DNA of 64,000 nt from Margaritispora aquatica (Eukaryota > Ascomycota > Leotiomycetes > Helotiales > Discinellaceae): assembly GCA_007644065.1 (NCBI GenBank), contig VJWN01000009.1:1116001-1180000 (forward strand), given 5' to 3'. The position numbers and the translations under genes were made by a program. Shown here piece after piece: positions 23,574 through 35,016 of the stretch. Numbering within the stretch: the stretch's first letter is position 1; every line of letters starts with the position of its first letter. Below the pieces are notes generated by a model. The model made no database searches. It was not told where the DNA came from and was given only the letters and a program-made list of their open reading frames with translations.

Positions 23574-25394
23574 TGTGACGGTTCTTAAGTGTGCTAAATA
23601 TTCGAGGATTGAATGATGCTGAACCTGGGGATTTGTTGACAAGATCTAATCTAATCAACAATCTGAGGCAGGTTCCACATCTGTCGCCTCTTTTCAACGA
23701 CTATCCATCAACTACATGCATTGTCCCGCCAAAAAGGAAAAAAAATAAACGCTCCAATCGGCTCTACTACAACAGTAATGTTATGCGACAGAAGAGTGGT
23801 ATTTTAGCTAACACTTAACTGCTGAATACAATAGCCATGAAAGAGTGAGTGAGTGGCCTTGGCACTTAATGTTTTACAGACACAGAAATCTACCACAAAT
23901 ATGCCAGACGCACTCACTGACTAGAGAGACTAGCGGGTCCATTAATTCTAGCCATGCATAGGTCATAGGATCGTCGTACGCCCCCTGAGTTCGTTCAATG
24001 ACTAGAGGCTGGTTTTGACGAATGGAGATTGAATGAGCCATGACAGTTCAAGATAATTTACTTTACCTCTGCTATACACGACGATGGAGGTGATTTTGCA
24101 ATTGCTGAGTAGCATCGGTGGGGAACTTAAGAGAAATATTCCATGAACAGCTCAACTTGATCCTGAATCAAACAGGTTATGGATTGATATCAGCTAAGGC
24201 ACATAATGTTTGCATCGAAAGTACAGCTACTTCCGTCTTCAATTAGCTCCCTTGTTTCTTTTAGATGGTGTAGACATATAGGAATACTGTTTTCCTTTTG
24301 TTTTGTTATGTTAATCGGTCAATTTTATGTTTGAGAGAACATTGGTCAGAAATCTGTGTTTTTTGATCGAGAGACAAGTACTTCATAAGCTTATCTCTCA
24401 ATATCCTGTCTTGTGAGAAATCGAACCCAAAAAATTACGCAATCCAAAAACAACTACAACGTCTCTCCTGGGTATCAAACAGCATTAAGAGATGGGCTTG
24501 GCCTCAGCCAGTGGGACTATCTTATGAATCTTCGCAGACTGCAAGTCATCAGCGACTGGATGGCGTATGATGGACATTATTCAGGTTTCGACTTTAACCA
24601 GTAATGATGTAGGCGTATAGCAGTGGTTGACTCAACTTTGTAGATTTTCCCTAAAATAAGGGAAACAGGACGTGTTTCTCTTTGCAGAGTACTTTAATAA
24701 AGAGGCCTGGAGATGGGCTGGTTCTTTCTTTCTTTAGGAGCGGAGCCAGTTTGCTTGGTTGGCGCCTTCTCTTGTGATGCTATACATGGTTGATGATGAT
24801 GAAGGCTGCAACAACACAAAGAATCAGGGGACGAGATGGTGTCAGATCAGTTATGCCTTGACTTGCCGCTCGTATTGGGTGTGTCGCTGCACTTTTGCGA
24901 GGTGATGAGGATCTCTGGATGTTGAAGGAGTGTAGAGTATGATTCAGTAAATAAATGTTTGAGTTAGAAGTTGTGTTCTGTATCAATAACAAACATTACA
25001 ACTCATATGTGATGTTTTTCAAGCGAGCTGAATCATCGTGTGAAACTTTGAGACTCTCCGTGGCTTTCTGACAGAGGTTCGTAAATACAGGTTGGGAAGG
25101 AACATTTGACCAGCTATTTCGGCTTCTCGACTCTTGTCGACGACTACACGAGCTTTTCTAACAGCACTAGAGAACACATCATTTGTCGCCTCAAAAAACA
25201 TTACCAACCATTTCAATCATTGATTACCTCGTTGCTACCAAAATTCAGATTCATCAAACTTCAACAAGCTACTCAATTGCAAGCATAAACTTCACACATC
25301 ATCGCGAATCGAGTCCCAGTCTGAATAACCACGCTTTATGACTCTGTGGATCTTAAAAGGACGGACACTTAAATTCCTGCGGGACGTTGTTAGA
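23574..25394. other. Intergenic region, 1.8 kb
   Basis: Contains the cyclophilin promoter. A short perfect inverted repeat (TTTCCCT...AGGGAAA, about 24647-24666) could form a hairpin. A 63-codon frame at 24413-24604 (non-ATG start) has some protein-like character near its end but no domain, and I do not call it a gene. Confidence 0.4.
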
Positions 25395-25957
25395 ATGGAT
25401 AACAAATCCCAAGTGATCATGTAAGCTTTTCTTTCACCTCAGTTATTGCCACCATGTATCAGAATTACCAGAGTGTTACCATGGATCCTAAATTCATCTA
25501 GAAATCACGTAGAGGATATATCACGAGCAAATCAGGATGCCAATATGACCGAAGATCCCAACAGTTTCTCCAGGGAAGTCAACATGTCACCAACTGCCAC
25601 TCAGAGTGCAGACACACCTGCAACTGCTCCTCTATGCTCACACGAGTCCTTCACAGCTCTGTCAGAATCCTCCACCAAGAACCAGAACAACGAAGGTACG
25701 TGTCTTACTAGTCTTCCTTTGCCCGAGATTGTTAAGCTGACATGTCGTTTCCAGAAGTCAACACCTCAGATACAAAATCCGATGGAGACGATTTGATAAT
25801 TTGCGCAAAGTGCAACCTGAGAGACAACGAGTGCGATGACGACGATATGTATGAGTATCTATCACAACAGGAGCGGAAGTGCTTGAAATGTGGAAAGACT
25901 TTCGTCGGTTGGTATCGGAAACTTACAGATACTCCTATCCACCCATCGCTTGATTGA
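25395..25957 (+). CDS. Small CxxC zinc-ribbon-like hypothetical protein, about 153 aa
   Basis: The model is 25395-25420, 25463-25695 and 25755-25957 (154 codons). Intron 2 is solid (59 nt, GTACGT...TTTCCAG, phase 1). Intron 1 is only 42 nt (GTAAGC...TATCAG) and less certain; the start could instead be the internal ATG reading MTEDPNSF. The N-terminal half is Ser/Thr/Asn-rich. The C-terminus holds CAKC, an acidic DDDDMYEYL segment, then CLKCGKTF, a C-x2-C/C-x2-C pattern that could bind one zinc ion. I do not recognise a family. The last coding block is compact and conserved-looking, so a DNA- or protein-binding ribbon is a reasonable guess only. Confidence 0.55.
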
Positions 25958-26370
25958 AAGTTGTTGCTCATTTTATGGAAGACATGGCCAGACATAAATG
26001 TCAGAATGGTTGGAACAGACGAGACATTGTTAGGCTTACACTCTGCTGCACTGGGCAATCCGATGGATAGCTTTTAATGGGCAGGATAGTATTTTGTATG
26101 AGTTGGACAAGGAGCGTTAGACTGCTAAGCGAGCTCTTTCCAAGGCAGTGATATTCTCAGGAAGAGCGGTTGAAAACACATGTTTCGGTAATAAGCTATT
26201 GTATTCTATGAATTTTGTCTACTGAACACACAAATGGAAGATACAAATACAAATAAAAACACTACGCTAATGCTACGACAACAAGAGAAAAATTATCCCA
26301 ATGAAATATTGACATGACAAGTCCTCACTCAGTCGATTCCTCAATCAACCGCACACCTCATTGAGTCTTC
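25958..26370. other. Convergent intergenic region
   Basis: 3' regions of the CxxC gene and the membrane protein gene. AT-rich, with AATAAAAAC near 26250. No gene. Confidence 0.5.
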
Positions 26371-27324
26371 CTATCGCCTTTGTGCATACCCTTGCTGCAT
26401 CTCCACCTCTTTACTAGGCATGGCAGCCATGACAATTCTGCCAATGATCGTTCTCTTCGCAATCCTTAACAAAGCATTGTCACTTCCATCTCGCCTTCGA
26501 CCTTGCAAAGGAACATTCGAGTCCGAGCTTTGGTACAGAGGGGCAGTCTCAACATGGCCTCCCTTCTTTGCCTTCTGCAGAGTTAGGCCCATCGTCTCGA
26601 ACACCACGACAACGATAAACTCCTGCAACAACGCCGCGCACAAGAGAATGGTGACATTCCCGCTGAGTAAGTTGAACTCGGTGTTTGAAGTGAAGGTGCT
26701 GAGACAAGAGTAGACGAGGCGAACGAGCAGGAAAGGCAGAGATATGACAACGGCGAGGAAGAGTCGCTTCTCGCCTGCCTCAGCGTGCTGGACAGATGAA
26801 TAGGTGACCACGGTGAAGATAACAAGCAATATGTATGAGACGATCATGAGAGCTGTGCCAGCTTTGTTGAGGGTACCAGGATGATAAGACCCTCCTGTAG
26901 TGATCGTCTTGACGTATGCATCTGCTGCATTGACTCCACCAACAATACCGAGAATCAATGCCACAACAATGATGAGCTGCACGATTTTGATCATCCGTGG
27001 GTTGATGACCGTCTGATGAGTTTTCGATATCGACGAAAGTAGACGAGAGAGGAAGCCCAGTGCTGCCATCTCGAGAGGCGATAGTCCGACATTATTGAGA
27101 ATCGCAGCGCCAGTGTAGAGAGATGTGTTTCTGGGGTCGGTAATCGTCCTAAGCTGCATAGCTGGACCGATGAGTCGGGCAAGACAGAATATGATGAGGA
27201 ACATCCAGCCTGAAGAACGCCCGAAGCCATGGCGAATGGCGAGGATGATGGCGAAGATGAGAGCAGGAACATATACAGCTATCTCGGCGATGGAGACGCC
27301 GTTGCGGTAGGTGATGTTGACCAT
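26371..27324 (-). CDS. Seven-TM membrane protein, DUF7702-like, 317 aa
   Basis: A single exon. Seven hydrophobic segments are visible at roughly residues 10-30, 38-57, 72-95, 111-131, 155-177, 187-208 and 218-246, followed by a basic cytoplasmic tail with LQKAKKGG and RRRDGSDN. The start MVNITYRNGVSIAEIAVYVP and the second helix (RSSGWMFLIIFCLARLIGP) have the look of the fungal DUF7702 family of uncharacterised multi-pass proteins. That assignment is from memory. Function is unknown; the seven-helix layout invites a receptor-like or transport role but no motif proves either. Confidence 0.8.
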   Translation of the reverse strand: MVNITYRNGVSIAEIAVYVPALIFAIILAIRHGFGRSSGWMFLIIFCLARLIGPAMQLRTITDPRNTSLYTGAAILNNVGLSPLEMAALGFLSRLLSSISKTHQTVINPRMIKIVQLIIVVALILGIVGGVNAADAYVKTITTGGSYHPGTLNKAGTALMIVSYILLVIFTVVTYSSVQHAEAGEKRLFLAVVISLPFLLVRLVYSCLSTFTSNTEFNLLSGNVTILLCAALLQEFIVVVVFETMGLTLQKAKKGGHVETAPLYQSSDSNVPLQGRRRDGSDNALLRIAKRTIIGRIVMAAMPSKEVEMQQGYAQRR

Positions 27325-28700
27325 GCTGGAGATGAAAAGCTAAGGTTTAGATGAAAAAAATTTGAGGTTCTTGATCTTTTGATATGAAGATACTTGGCAG
27401 TAAGCAGGTAGGGGTAGGGGTCGAGAAAGCTATCAGACGATTTAAAATTGGATGTAGGGGGAATGATAGCAAGTAACAGCGGGAGACAGAGGATATACAT
27501 ATATATATCAATGAGAGCAAAATTGTGATGGTGAGGATGTGACTCCAATTCTCTCATTCAACATCGTGCCTACAATCGTGTTCGCTGGTCTACTTCGGAG
27601 AGCATTCCCAATTAGGAGCGCTTGATGCTAACCACTGGCTACTGGCCACTCAGCCTCGTGCAGTAACTGCTTGCTCATTGAGATCCGCTCGATATAATAT
27701 CTAAGCATGGGCTTGATTGAGCATTGTGCGTGAACGACCCAATCATTGTATGGCAGACTTGGAGCAATAGATCGTTGCTCATGCATATTGTCTGATAGCT
27801 GTGACGACTTCACGGCATGAGCGAAGATGGTGGCTTGACATATCAAACTTGGAATCCAATAATGATGAAGAAAGGGTTTGCTCAATGAAAACAGAGAAGA
27901 ATGTGTTTACAGGTTGGAAGATATGTGGGGAAGATGGATCGGTTTTGTCAGGCACAGATTAGTTGTGGCAGTGCCGAGGTTTATATTGATAAATGCACGA
28001 GATATTAGCTAAAAATTCGGATATATATCACGGGTATGGATATTAGAATTGGGTAATGAAGATAAAAATATAGCTAACTGTGGGAAATGTTTCTAGAGAT
28101 TAGACATACTTAATCTTTCGCTATACGTGAATCAATATTCCTGGTATCTAAATGGCTTTGTTGGGATGATCATGTGACAAGAAGAGCACATTAGCAAGGT
28201 ATGGATGCTAACATATCAAACACGTAAGCTTTTCTTCCCGCAGCCAACAACTTCAAGCAAGCCCAAATAGGACCAAGATCTGCTGTGTGGCTGATCCTTG
28301 TGCTGACATACTGCTCAGGCACATCTCAACGTCCAGCTTACCCTATTTGAGCATGCTGTGCGAGAACATCACCTCAGCCAGAACTGGGAGATGTGCACAT
28401 GAAGCTGTGCTTATCTCAACAAGGCGTCCACTCGAGGAGAGTAGGGCACATCAGCTACGAAGTCTAGCCGCCTGATTGGCGTCTGCTTTTGGGGCTATTA
28501 GATGGCTTTCTCAGCTTGGAGTGGCAATGAAACATCTGTATTCGCCATAACTGTTGTCATAGATCGCAGAACTGAGAGTGACAAACATCCTGGTCTCCTT
28601 GTATGGACGAACATCTAACCATTGGTGATATAATTGCTCTCGGGGAGGAATCAATTTGAACCTGCATGTTGAAGCGTAGTTATGCATATCAGTATTTATC
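27325..28700. other. Intergenic region, 1.4 kb
   Basis: Upstream region of the membrane protein gene plus AT-rich DNA up to the pseudogene. Short frames (27885-27628, 28287-28475, 28777-28511) lack support. Confidence 0.45.
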
Positions 28701-30454
28701 ATGGTATATTGTGGCAAGCCCTCTAAGGGCTGTAGGTCCTGCAGAGAAAGGAAGATTCGTGTAAGTCGAAACTGCAACTAACTCACACGTAAGATCTATC
28801 TATGCCTGTAGTCATTAAGGGCTTGACTATAAATCATTCTCGGTAGAGAGTATCTTCGATTATGACACACCCGCAACCTTTGTCACATTCTCCCGTGGTT
28901 GTTGCTAACGATTTGGTATGCAGTGCAATCAAGGTGTGCCTTAATGGATCCAATGTGTAAAGGCAAACAAGATATGTCCCGGGTACAGTATGTTACTCTT
29001 TCCCAACCCTTAGAATGCCACTATTAGCTAGATTATTACAACCAAGACATGCTTTGACACTGTCATGTCATGCTCTTTAGACTCAGGTCCATTACTTCGC
29101 TTCAGCATCTACTCAGTACCTTCGCTCCACACACTGACAGCACTGTAGGAAATATGCTTGATTTAGCATTTCGGGATGAAAGCGAACATGTCATTGAGAA
29201 AGCAAGAGCCAGAGCTAAGAACATGCTATCTCAGTCGCATGACCAATTTTCTAGTCCATGTGGGAAAACAGGAAGCGGTGTTCTTGGAATTACGAGCTCT
29301 GAGCCGCTCACCAATTCCTCAACTACCAGCCCCCATACCTCAAGGCACATTCCAGCCTTTCCTTCTAATGCTTCTCGGAGGATTCGCAGTGACTGGATTA
29401 AGATAAGAACCAATGACACTAAGATTTCGACGTTTTCTATGTCACCAACGCTTGACGAAATTGGAATTACCTTCTTCGTCAACTTCGTCGCCTATCCCAG
29501 CGATCCATGGCATGTATTTTTTTTTACCTCAATTTATCATCTCTGTCAAAAGAGAGAAATGTGAGATAGCTTGAGAGCCAGTATTTGTGCTGTTGGCCTC
29601 TCGGCGTACGCAAATCGAGTGAAGTCAACGTCCATAATGTCTCGAGCTCGTTTTGAGTATGTCTCATCACTCAAGAAGATCAACATGGCATTGAAGTCAC
29701 CGACAGAAGCCATCAAAGACAGCACACTGGTTTCAATTCTCAATGTTGCTGTTCTCGAGGCGATTGCTGGTGCCAAGCAATATAAGCGAGCTTAGTGCTT
29801 TGGTCTTCACAATCCCTTGGCTAATATAGAGCAGTGTCCCTCAAGGAATGGACAGAGCATGTCATTGGCGCAGCAACGTTGCTCAAAATGCGTGGTCGAA
29901 CACAATTGAGCACACCTGTAGGCGTCGAATTGTTCATGGCAGCAAGCTCACGTATCCTTATTTCTTGCATCCAACGTGAGACGGCGATGCCACCACAACA
30001 CATCGAACTTCGCGCAGAAGCCTTCCAATATGTTCCATCAGACCCTGAACGAGAACTTCTGAAACTCATGGAGCACTTCACAGTCTTTCGATCCGACATT
30101 AAGCCTGGCATGATTACGAATCTGAGAGCTATTATCGCGCGCGCAATGCAGCTGGATGAACAAATAAACAAAATCTTCAGCAATGTCCCACAGAACTGGC
30201 TATACGAAACTGTTGTTACGGGTGCACAGAATGAACTAATATGAAAGGATAGCTTTGATATCTATTACGACGTTTGAATCAGCCAGATATGGAACGCGAT
30301 GAGGAGTACTCGCATCATGCTCAATGAAACGATTCGATTTCGCTTGGTGGAGATTTTGTCCGCAGATCCCCCGCAACTCATCTCAATTGAAGATCGCACA
30401 CAGCTTGCAGTGTCAACCAAAATCTGCATTGACATGCGTGAAGAGAGTGAGTGA
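28701..30454 (+). pseudogene. Decayed Zn(II)2Cys6 transcription factor gene
   Basis: Exon 1 (28701-28760) starts with ATG and reads GKPSKGCRSCRERKIR, the first half of a zinc cluster, then a GTAAGT donor. The intron ends TTGCTAAC...TATGCAG at 28923. Exon 2 opens with the third Cys (CNQGVP), then an in-frame TAA, a Trp where the fourth Cys belongs, and IQCVKANKICPGY, the last two Cys. After a further frame break, 29070-29560, 29571-29795 and 29834-30452 read as the C-terminal region of a Fungal_trans_2-type factor (TEHVIGAATLLKMRGRTQLS, SQIWNAMRSTRIMLNETIR). Two more in-frame stops, TGA at 30242 and TGA at 30275, interrupt the last exon. The second sits where Trp is expected. Two expected donor sites read GC rather than GT. 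The gene is not translatable as it stands. Confidence 0.8.
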
Positions 30455-30861
30455 GTATTAATCACCACACTTGCTGTGATCGTGCCTGGTGTTTTATCCT
30501 TCTATCGTGGTTGAGAAGTCGAGGCTTGGCACCACATACTTGCCTGCTTTCTTGGCGCTTCGTTTGTTTGTTTTACTCGCTCACTTTGCTTGTTGGATGG
30601 GTTTTTTGTGGTCAGGTAATATATAGCCAGTAGATGTTGTATTTGGAAGTCGCTTATAATCGTACTCCTTTCCCTCTCCAACGCCAGAGTCTACACTAGA
30701 CATCTCTTGTTTCTAGCATACATCATGTTAGTCCGTCACAACACCACCTTCTGAAGACCATGTCCAATAATCGCCCTATAGCATTGCCTACCCTATGCTA
30801 TTAAGCGCAATAGCTTAAATATCCCTTCATACACTCCCACCTATCCACCAATCTTGATTTC
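30455..30861. other. Convergent intergenic region
   Basis: Between the pseudogene end and the HET-domain gene end. No gene seen. Confidence 0.5.
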
Positions 30862-32718
30862 TCACCTTGCAAGAAGTAACAACGTAACACCATCCATATC
30901 AACCACCAACCCCTTCCAGATCTCATCATGATCGATCTCGATGCCCGCAGCCAGCAAATCGCCCTTGAAATCAAACTCCCAAAATTTTCCCCTTCCCTGT
31001 TGTTCACGGAAATCACAGTACTTCTCCTTTGGAACAGGCAGAATGATAGCGCGGCCGATGAGGGTAAAGCTATGGTGCGAGGGATCACTGGATGTGCCAG
31101 GCCGGAGAATGAGAAATAGATTGGTGTCCATGAATAACCATTCGAGTGAGTTGAGTCCATAGATTAAGTCTCCCCTTTGGATGTCACTTGAGGCGATCCC
31201 AAGGAGGCCGTTGTGGGTGCTAAAGATTCGGTTTGTGCCGGGGATATGTGGGGGAGGGAGGGAGGAGGTTACGGTACTGGGAATGGGAGTAAAGTTTCCG
31301 GATGAAGGGTCCGTGATTTTCTTCGCATAGAGCGTGCCGATTGTAGAGGTGCAGTGGAAGTCGCGCTCCTCTAGCTCTTTAATAGCTTTATGGAACCTCT
31401 GTTTCTGTGTTTCCGTTGCGTTATCATGATCAGGCGAGCCGTCGGCTTTCAATTCAGCAATCGTCAAAGCCTCTCCAATTTCCTCGACCACCCCCACACC
31501 TTCCAACCAAACACTCAACCGCAACTCCTTCATCTTCTCAAATTGCGCTTCGTTGGGAATCTTTTCCAGTGGATGGTAGGTAGCGGATTTTTCGTCCCAA
31601 AGAGGACTCTCCAACATATTCTGAACAATCCTGCTGGAGCGGTGCAGACATTTTCCCATATATCCCCACAGAGTGATATAATGTGAGTTCTCAGCCTTAT
31701 CAGGAATGATGATAGACAAAAAAACATCAACGAAAACCTGTGAAAGCGGCTTCGCATAATCAGGTACAATTAGCGTCTGTTGCGAAGACTTGATGACCCC
31801 GAGAATTCCGTAGATCCTGTCGTGAAGGAGTTGGCATTGGGACTTACACGAGGCACAAAGCTCCAGGAGTCGAAGAATCGAGTAATCCTCTATCTTACCC
31901 CCGTATTGCTGGCGAAGAATAATCGCCGCGGGGGCTTCGTGTAGGTCTTTTATCCCCTTGGTTACCCACTCAGGAGGATCGCCCGCATCAGCCAACTTTG
32001 CCAGCTTCGAAAACGCAAAAGACGTACTCGCGCTCCTGTAATGATCCATAGGAATCATTCTTTCACCAACATAGAAATCCAACTCCCTCGCCCCAAGCAC
32101 CTCCTGTATAATCCATACTCTTCGCCAATACTGCTTGGTATTGAACCCTACCATCGCTTTCGTGGCACGCTCATCTACCTCCCCAGCCCATTGATAATGC
32201 ACATACCCCCATTGTCTCTGATGCTCATTCTCTGGCTCAGGAACGATGTTGTCGAGCAGAAAATCACTGTCGTCTTGAGAGGGGCCGAGCCAGACGAGCA
32301 CTTTTTCCGCGCGCTGGAAGATCGTACCCATAATGCCGACTTGAGCGTTGCGCTCGAGGAGGTTGTATTGGTTGATACATAGCGCATCGATCCAGACTGT
32401 GCGTGTGGAAGTTGGGGAGCGAATGGCGTTTAGAGCGTCGTGTAGGTTTTGTCGGATGCTGATGGATTTGTTGTTCATTGTGATGGTGGAGATGGGGGTG
32501 GATGGACCCCACATGTAGGAGAGGCATTCGTAGGGTACTGGCGAGCTAAGGAGGTTGGAGTGCACAATTTTACAGTCGATATGGCTGTTTTTGGGTCCCG
32601 GCAGGAGCAGGATGAGTCGGATTTCTTGGTGGAGAAGAGGGAGGTAATCAAATGAGAATGTGGTAGTGGTGGTGGACATGCTATGGCTCGGGACGAGGGG
32701 CGAGGGTTGGAGGGACAT
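30862..32718 (-). CDS. HET-domain (heterokaryon incompatibility) protein, 618 aa
   Basis: A single exon with its start at 32718; a second in-frame ATG thirteen codons on (MSTTTTT) may also be used. The HET domain occupies about residues 30-210 with its three hallmark blocks: YECLSYMWGP (63-72), TVWIDALCINQYNLLERNAQ (107-126) continuing to IFQRAEKVLVWLG, and RRVWIIQEVL (199-208). The remaining 400 residues are variable, with a final beta-rich segment. HET proteins trigger programmed cell death when genetically unlike hyphae fuse, usually with a partner NLR or allelic HET gene. No such partner lies beside it; a NACHT-ankyrin gene is 25 kb away. Many HET paralogues have no proven role, so the incompatibility function is inference from the domain. 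Confidence 0.92.
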   Translation of the reverse strand: MSLQPSPLVPSHSMSTTTTTFSFDYLPLLHQEIRLILLLPGPKNSHIDCKIVHSNLLSSPVPYECLSYMWGPSTPISTITMNNKSISIRQNLHDALNAIRSPTSTRTVWIDALCINQYNLLERNAQVGIMGTIFQRAEKVLVWLGPSQDDSDFLLDNIVPEPENEHQRQWGYVHYQWAGEVDERATKAMVGFNTKQYWRRVWIIQEVLGARELDFYVGERMIPMDHYRSASTSFAFSKLAKLADAGDPPEWVTKGIKDLHEAPAAIILRQQYGGKIEDYSILRLLELCASCKSQCQLLHDRIYGILGVIKSSQQTLIVPDYAKPLSQVFVDVFLSIIIPDKAENSHYITLWGYMGKCLHRSSRIVQNMLESPLWDEKSATYHPLEKIPNEAQFEKMKELRLSVWLEGVGVVEEIGEALTIAELKADGSPDHDNATETQKQRFHKAIKELEERDFHCTSTIGTLYAKKITDPSSGNFTPIPSTVTSSLPPPHIPGTNRIFSTHNGLLGIASSDIQRGDLIYGLNSLEWLFMDTNLFLILRPGTSSDPSHHSFTLIGRAIILPVPKEKYCDFREQQGRGKFWEFDFKGDLLAAGIEIDHDEIWKGLVVDMDGVTLLLLAR

Positions 32719-33905
32719 TGCTTTGTGCTTTCTGCTTTTTGGAATGGATGGAATGGAATAGGTTGGGTTTTTGATATTGTAAATATTGTAAAGAGAGATC
32801 GTTGGAGCTTAGAAGTTCAAAACTTTAATACAGCGGAAATGTGTTCGCCGTCACCACAAGGGATTTGTCGGTTATTCCGAAAAGTTGCATAATTCATCGA
32901 GGGATGACAACAAATGATATTACCTACTGTACCGGGGGATTCGTCAGGGACCGGACGAGACGGGAACATGAGCTCAGCTCATGTCGCATATCAGCCCTAC
33001 ACCGATCTCCCTTCTCTTAGCTCTTACCTCCCCAGCCTTCAAACCATTAGAGTTATCTTTTAAACCAGACCCTCTAGTGTTGGTTTTTGAAGCCTTTGGC
33101 CTTATGGTTTTACCGGAAATTTCTGAAAAATCGGTAGTCAATCAAAGTATATAATATGGAAAACCTTATGGAGGATTTGGGAGCGAGTATGTAGCGGCCC
33201 TGTTGCTGGTTTGGGTTGGAGGGCGGGGGTTTGAAGTGCGGTGAGTTACTCGAAGTGATTCTAAGTGTATTGCTAGTAAGTGTGAATTGCTATTTAGAGT
33301 TGGGTATAGGCTTTTGTCTAGGGAGCTTGTTTTGCTGTGGAGAATATTTATTCTCTGTAATTGTCTTGATTATCTACCTTAGATTAGTACTGTAATCCAA
33401 CTGATCTTACTGATCTACTTGGATCACGTGACTGTGGTTGGTTACACGATCGTCCCTGGTCATATGACCGTGGTTCGTGGCGAGTACGCGACTTGGTGAT
33501 AAATCGCGTTGTAGCGAGTCAGGAGGTCCAAGAAGAATCTATATTCATGACCGGTTGTGGGTGTTATGACCGAGTGGCCGTCAGTGTATTGTGGTGGGCC
33601 CTTGGTCTAGGATGTCGAGGTTGGGTATTGCTGTTTCGCTTGAAGCGAGGAGTTTCCGACGGCATACGTCGTTCTGTCTCCCTATCAACAACACGGAACT
33701 TTCGAAATATAAATTAAGAAATAACCAAGGGTAAATCTAAGAAATTCTAGTCGAAAGAAACATGTAGAATTTATATTTAGAGTGCAGAGCTGATTATGTT
33801 CTTCTATTTTTGTATTCTCATCTTTCTAAGTACAAAAGCAGGCAGTATACAACTATTATGATCGACTCTACCTATTTACAAAGCACTCCTTGTAGACCAT
33901 GAGAC
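32719..33905. other. Intergenic region, 1.2 kb
   Basis: Promoter side of the HET gene and 3' side of the pectate lyase. A patch with repeated GTGGTT/CACGTGAC-like words lies at 33420-33500. No gene supported; the 74-codon plus-strand frame at 33493-33717 is not protein-like. Confidence 0.45.
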
Positions 33906-35016
33906 TTAGATACCAGTCAAGATAGCGCCTGAATTGGCTTGGCAGTAAGCTTTGACGCTGGTCGTGGCCAGGAGGTTGTATGTGTATGGGGCGGTGGTGA
34001 ATGTACCTGCAGGTGCCTCATTTGTTCCCTGTCCATAGTCATTTCCTCGAGCAACAGCATATCCGTCCTTGGTAATGATGCAGTCGTTGGTAAGCTCAAA
34101 GACGGAGTTTTCTACCAACATCTGTGCACCCGCACGTGTGCGAATTGCGTCGCCCAGATTGTAGTAGTAATTGTTGTAGACATGGACCTGGCCACAGCGA
34201 ACCATGGGCCCACGTGAGTTGATCGTATTCCAGTAGTTGTAGGCAAAGGTAACAAGGAGATGGCCGGTGTCTTCGGCGCAATTACTGTCGCTGTGGCCAA
34301 CAAGGGATCCCTTGTAGTGATTGTGGAAGTAGACATTGCTCACAGTCATGTAGTCAACGGCGTGGGTGATATCGAGGAGGCCATCATAGTAGTCCTAGGT
34401 TCAGATGATTAGATTAATGATCTTACATGTGACAACGTTGTTGGTTAGGAGTAGCTACCTTGCCATTATCTTGGTCTGCATAGAGATCACAATGGTCGAT
34501 CCAAATATTCTTCGTTGTTGGTCCCTGGACGCCTATGGAATCGATGGGAGCCTGACACTTTCCAATTTTCATATTTCGAATAATGACATTGTGAGCATCC
34601 AAGACGCGAAGGCCAACACCAATGAGACCTAAAAATCAGATAAGTGTTGGGCGGTCGGGTACTCAAAAAGCAACTTACTAGCATTGCGACCAAGGATAGA
34701 GGTGTTGTTGCCGACAAGTACCGCTACATTTCCTGTAATCGTGCCTGAGACGACAACAATTTTAGGGCTGCTGCCATTGACGGCGGCAGTAAGGGCTGCG
34801 AGAGTCGAAACAACAGTAATCGGACCTCCTTTACCACCAGTAGTCCTACAGTAAAATCTTTAGAAAAAAAAAACTCAACCAATGCAACATCATGTGAACT
34901 CACCCTCCATTAAGGGTGCAATAACCATATGGGCATGTCTCGTTGTAAATGCTAGCCGATGCGAAAGTGGCCCATTGGAGGAGGAGGATCCCCACTTGTA
35001 AGATTGATACCTTCAT
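33906..35016 (-). CDS. Secreted pectate lyase, polysaccharide lyase family 1
   Basis: Exons are 35016-34904, 34845-34679, 34628-34459 and 34394-33906 (313 codons, 312 aa). Introns are 58, 50 and 64 nt, all GT-AG. The N-terminus MKVSILQVGILLLQWATFA is a signal peptide with probable cleavage after ASA (about residue 21). The parallel beta-helix body has IWIDHCDLYAD, then DYYDGLLDITHAVDYMTVSN with calcium-binding Asp residues, and NSRGPMVRCGQVHVYNNYY with the RxPxxR motif that holds the catalytic Arg. The enzyme cleaves de-esterified homogalacturonan by beta-elimination outside the cell, needs Ca2+, and points to growth on plant walls. A transcription-factor-like fragment lies upstream on the other strand. 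Confidence 0.93.

Noticed and set aside
24405..24490. Possible minus-strand tRNA (GGGTTCGATTTC resembles a B box)
   Set aside because: No matching A box, and the flanking bases do not form an acceptor stem.
24413..24604. 63-codon frame ending SGFDFNQ
   Set aside because: No ATG start, no splice partners and no recognised domain; isolated in non-coding DNA.
24647..24666. TTTCCCT/AGGGAAA inverted repeat as a transposon end
   Set aside because: A single short hairpin with no partner copy or target duplication visible.
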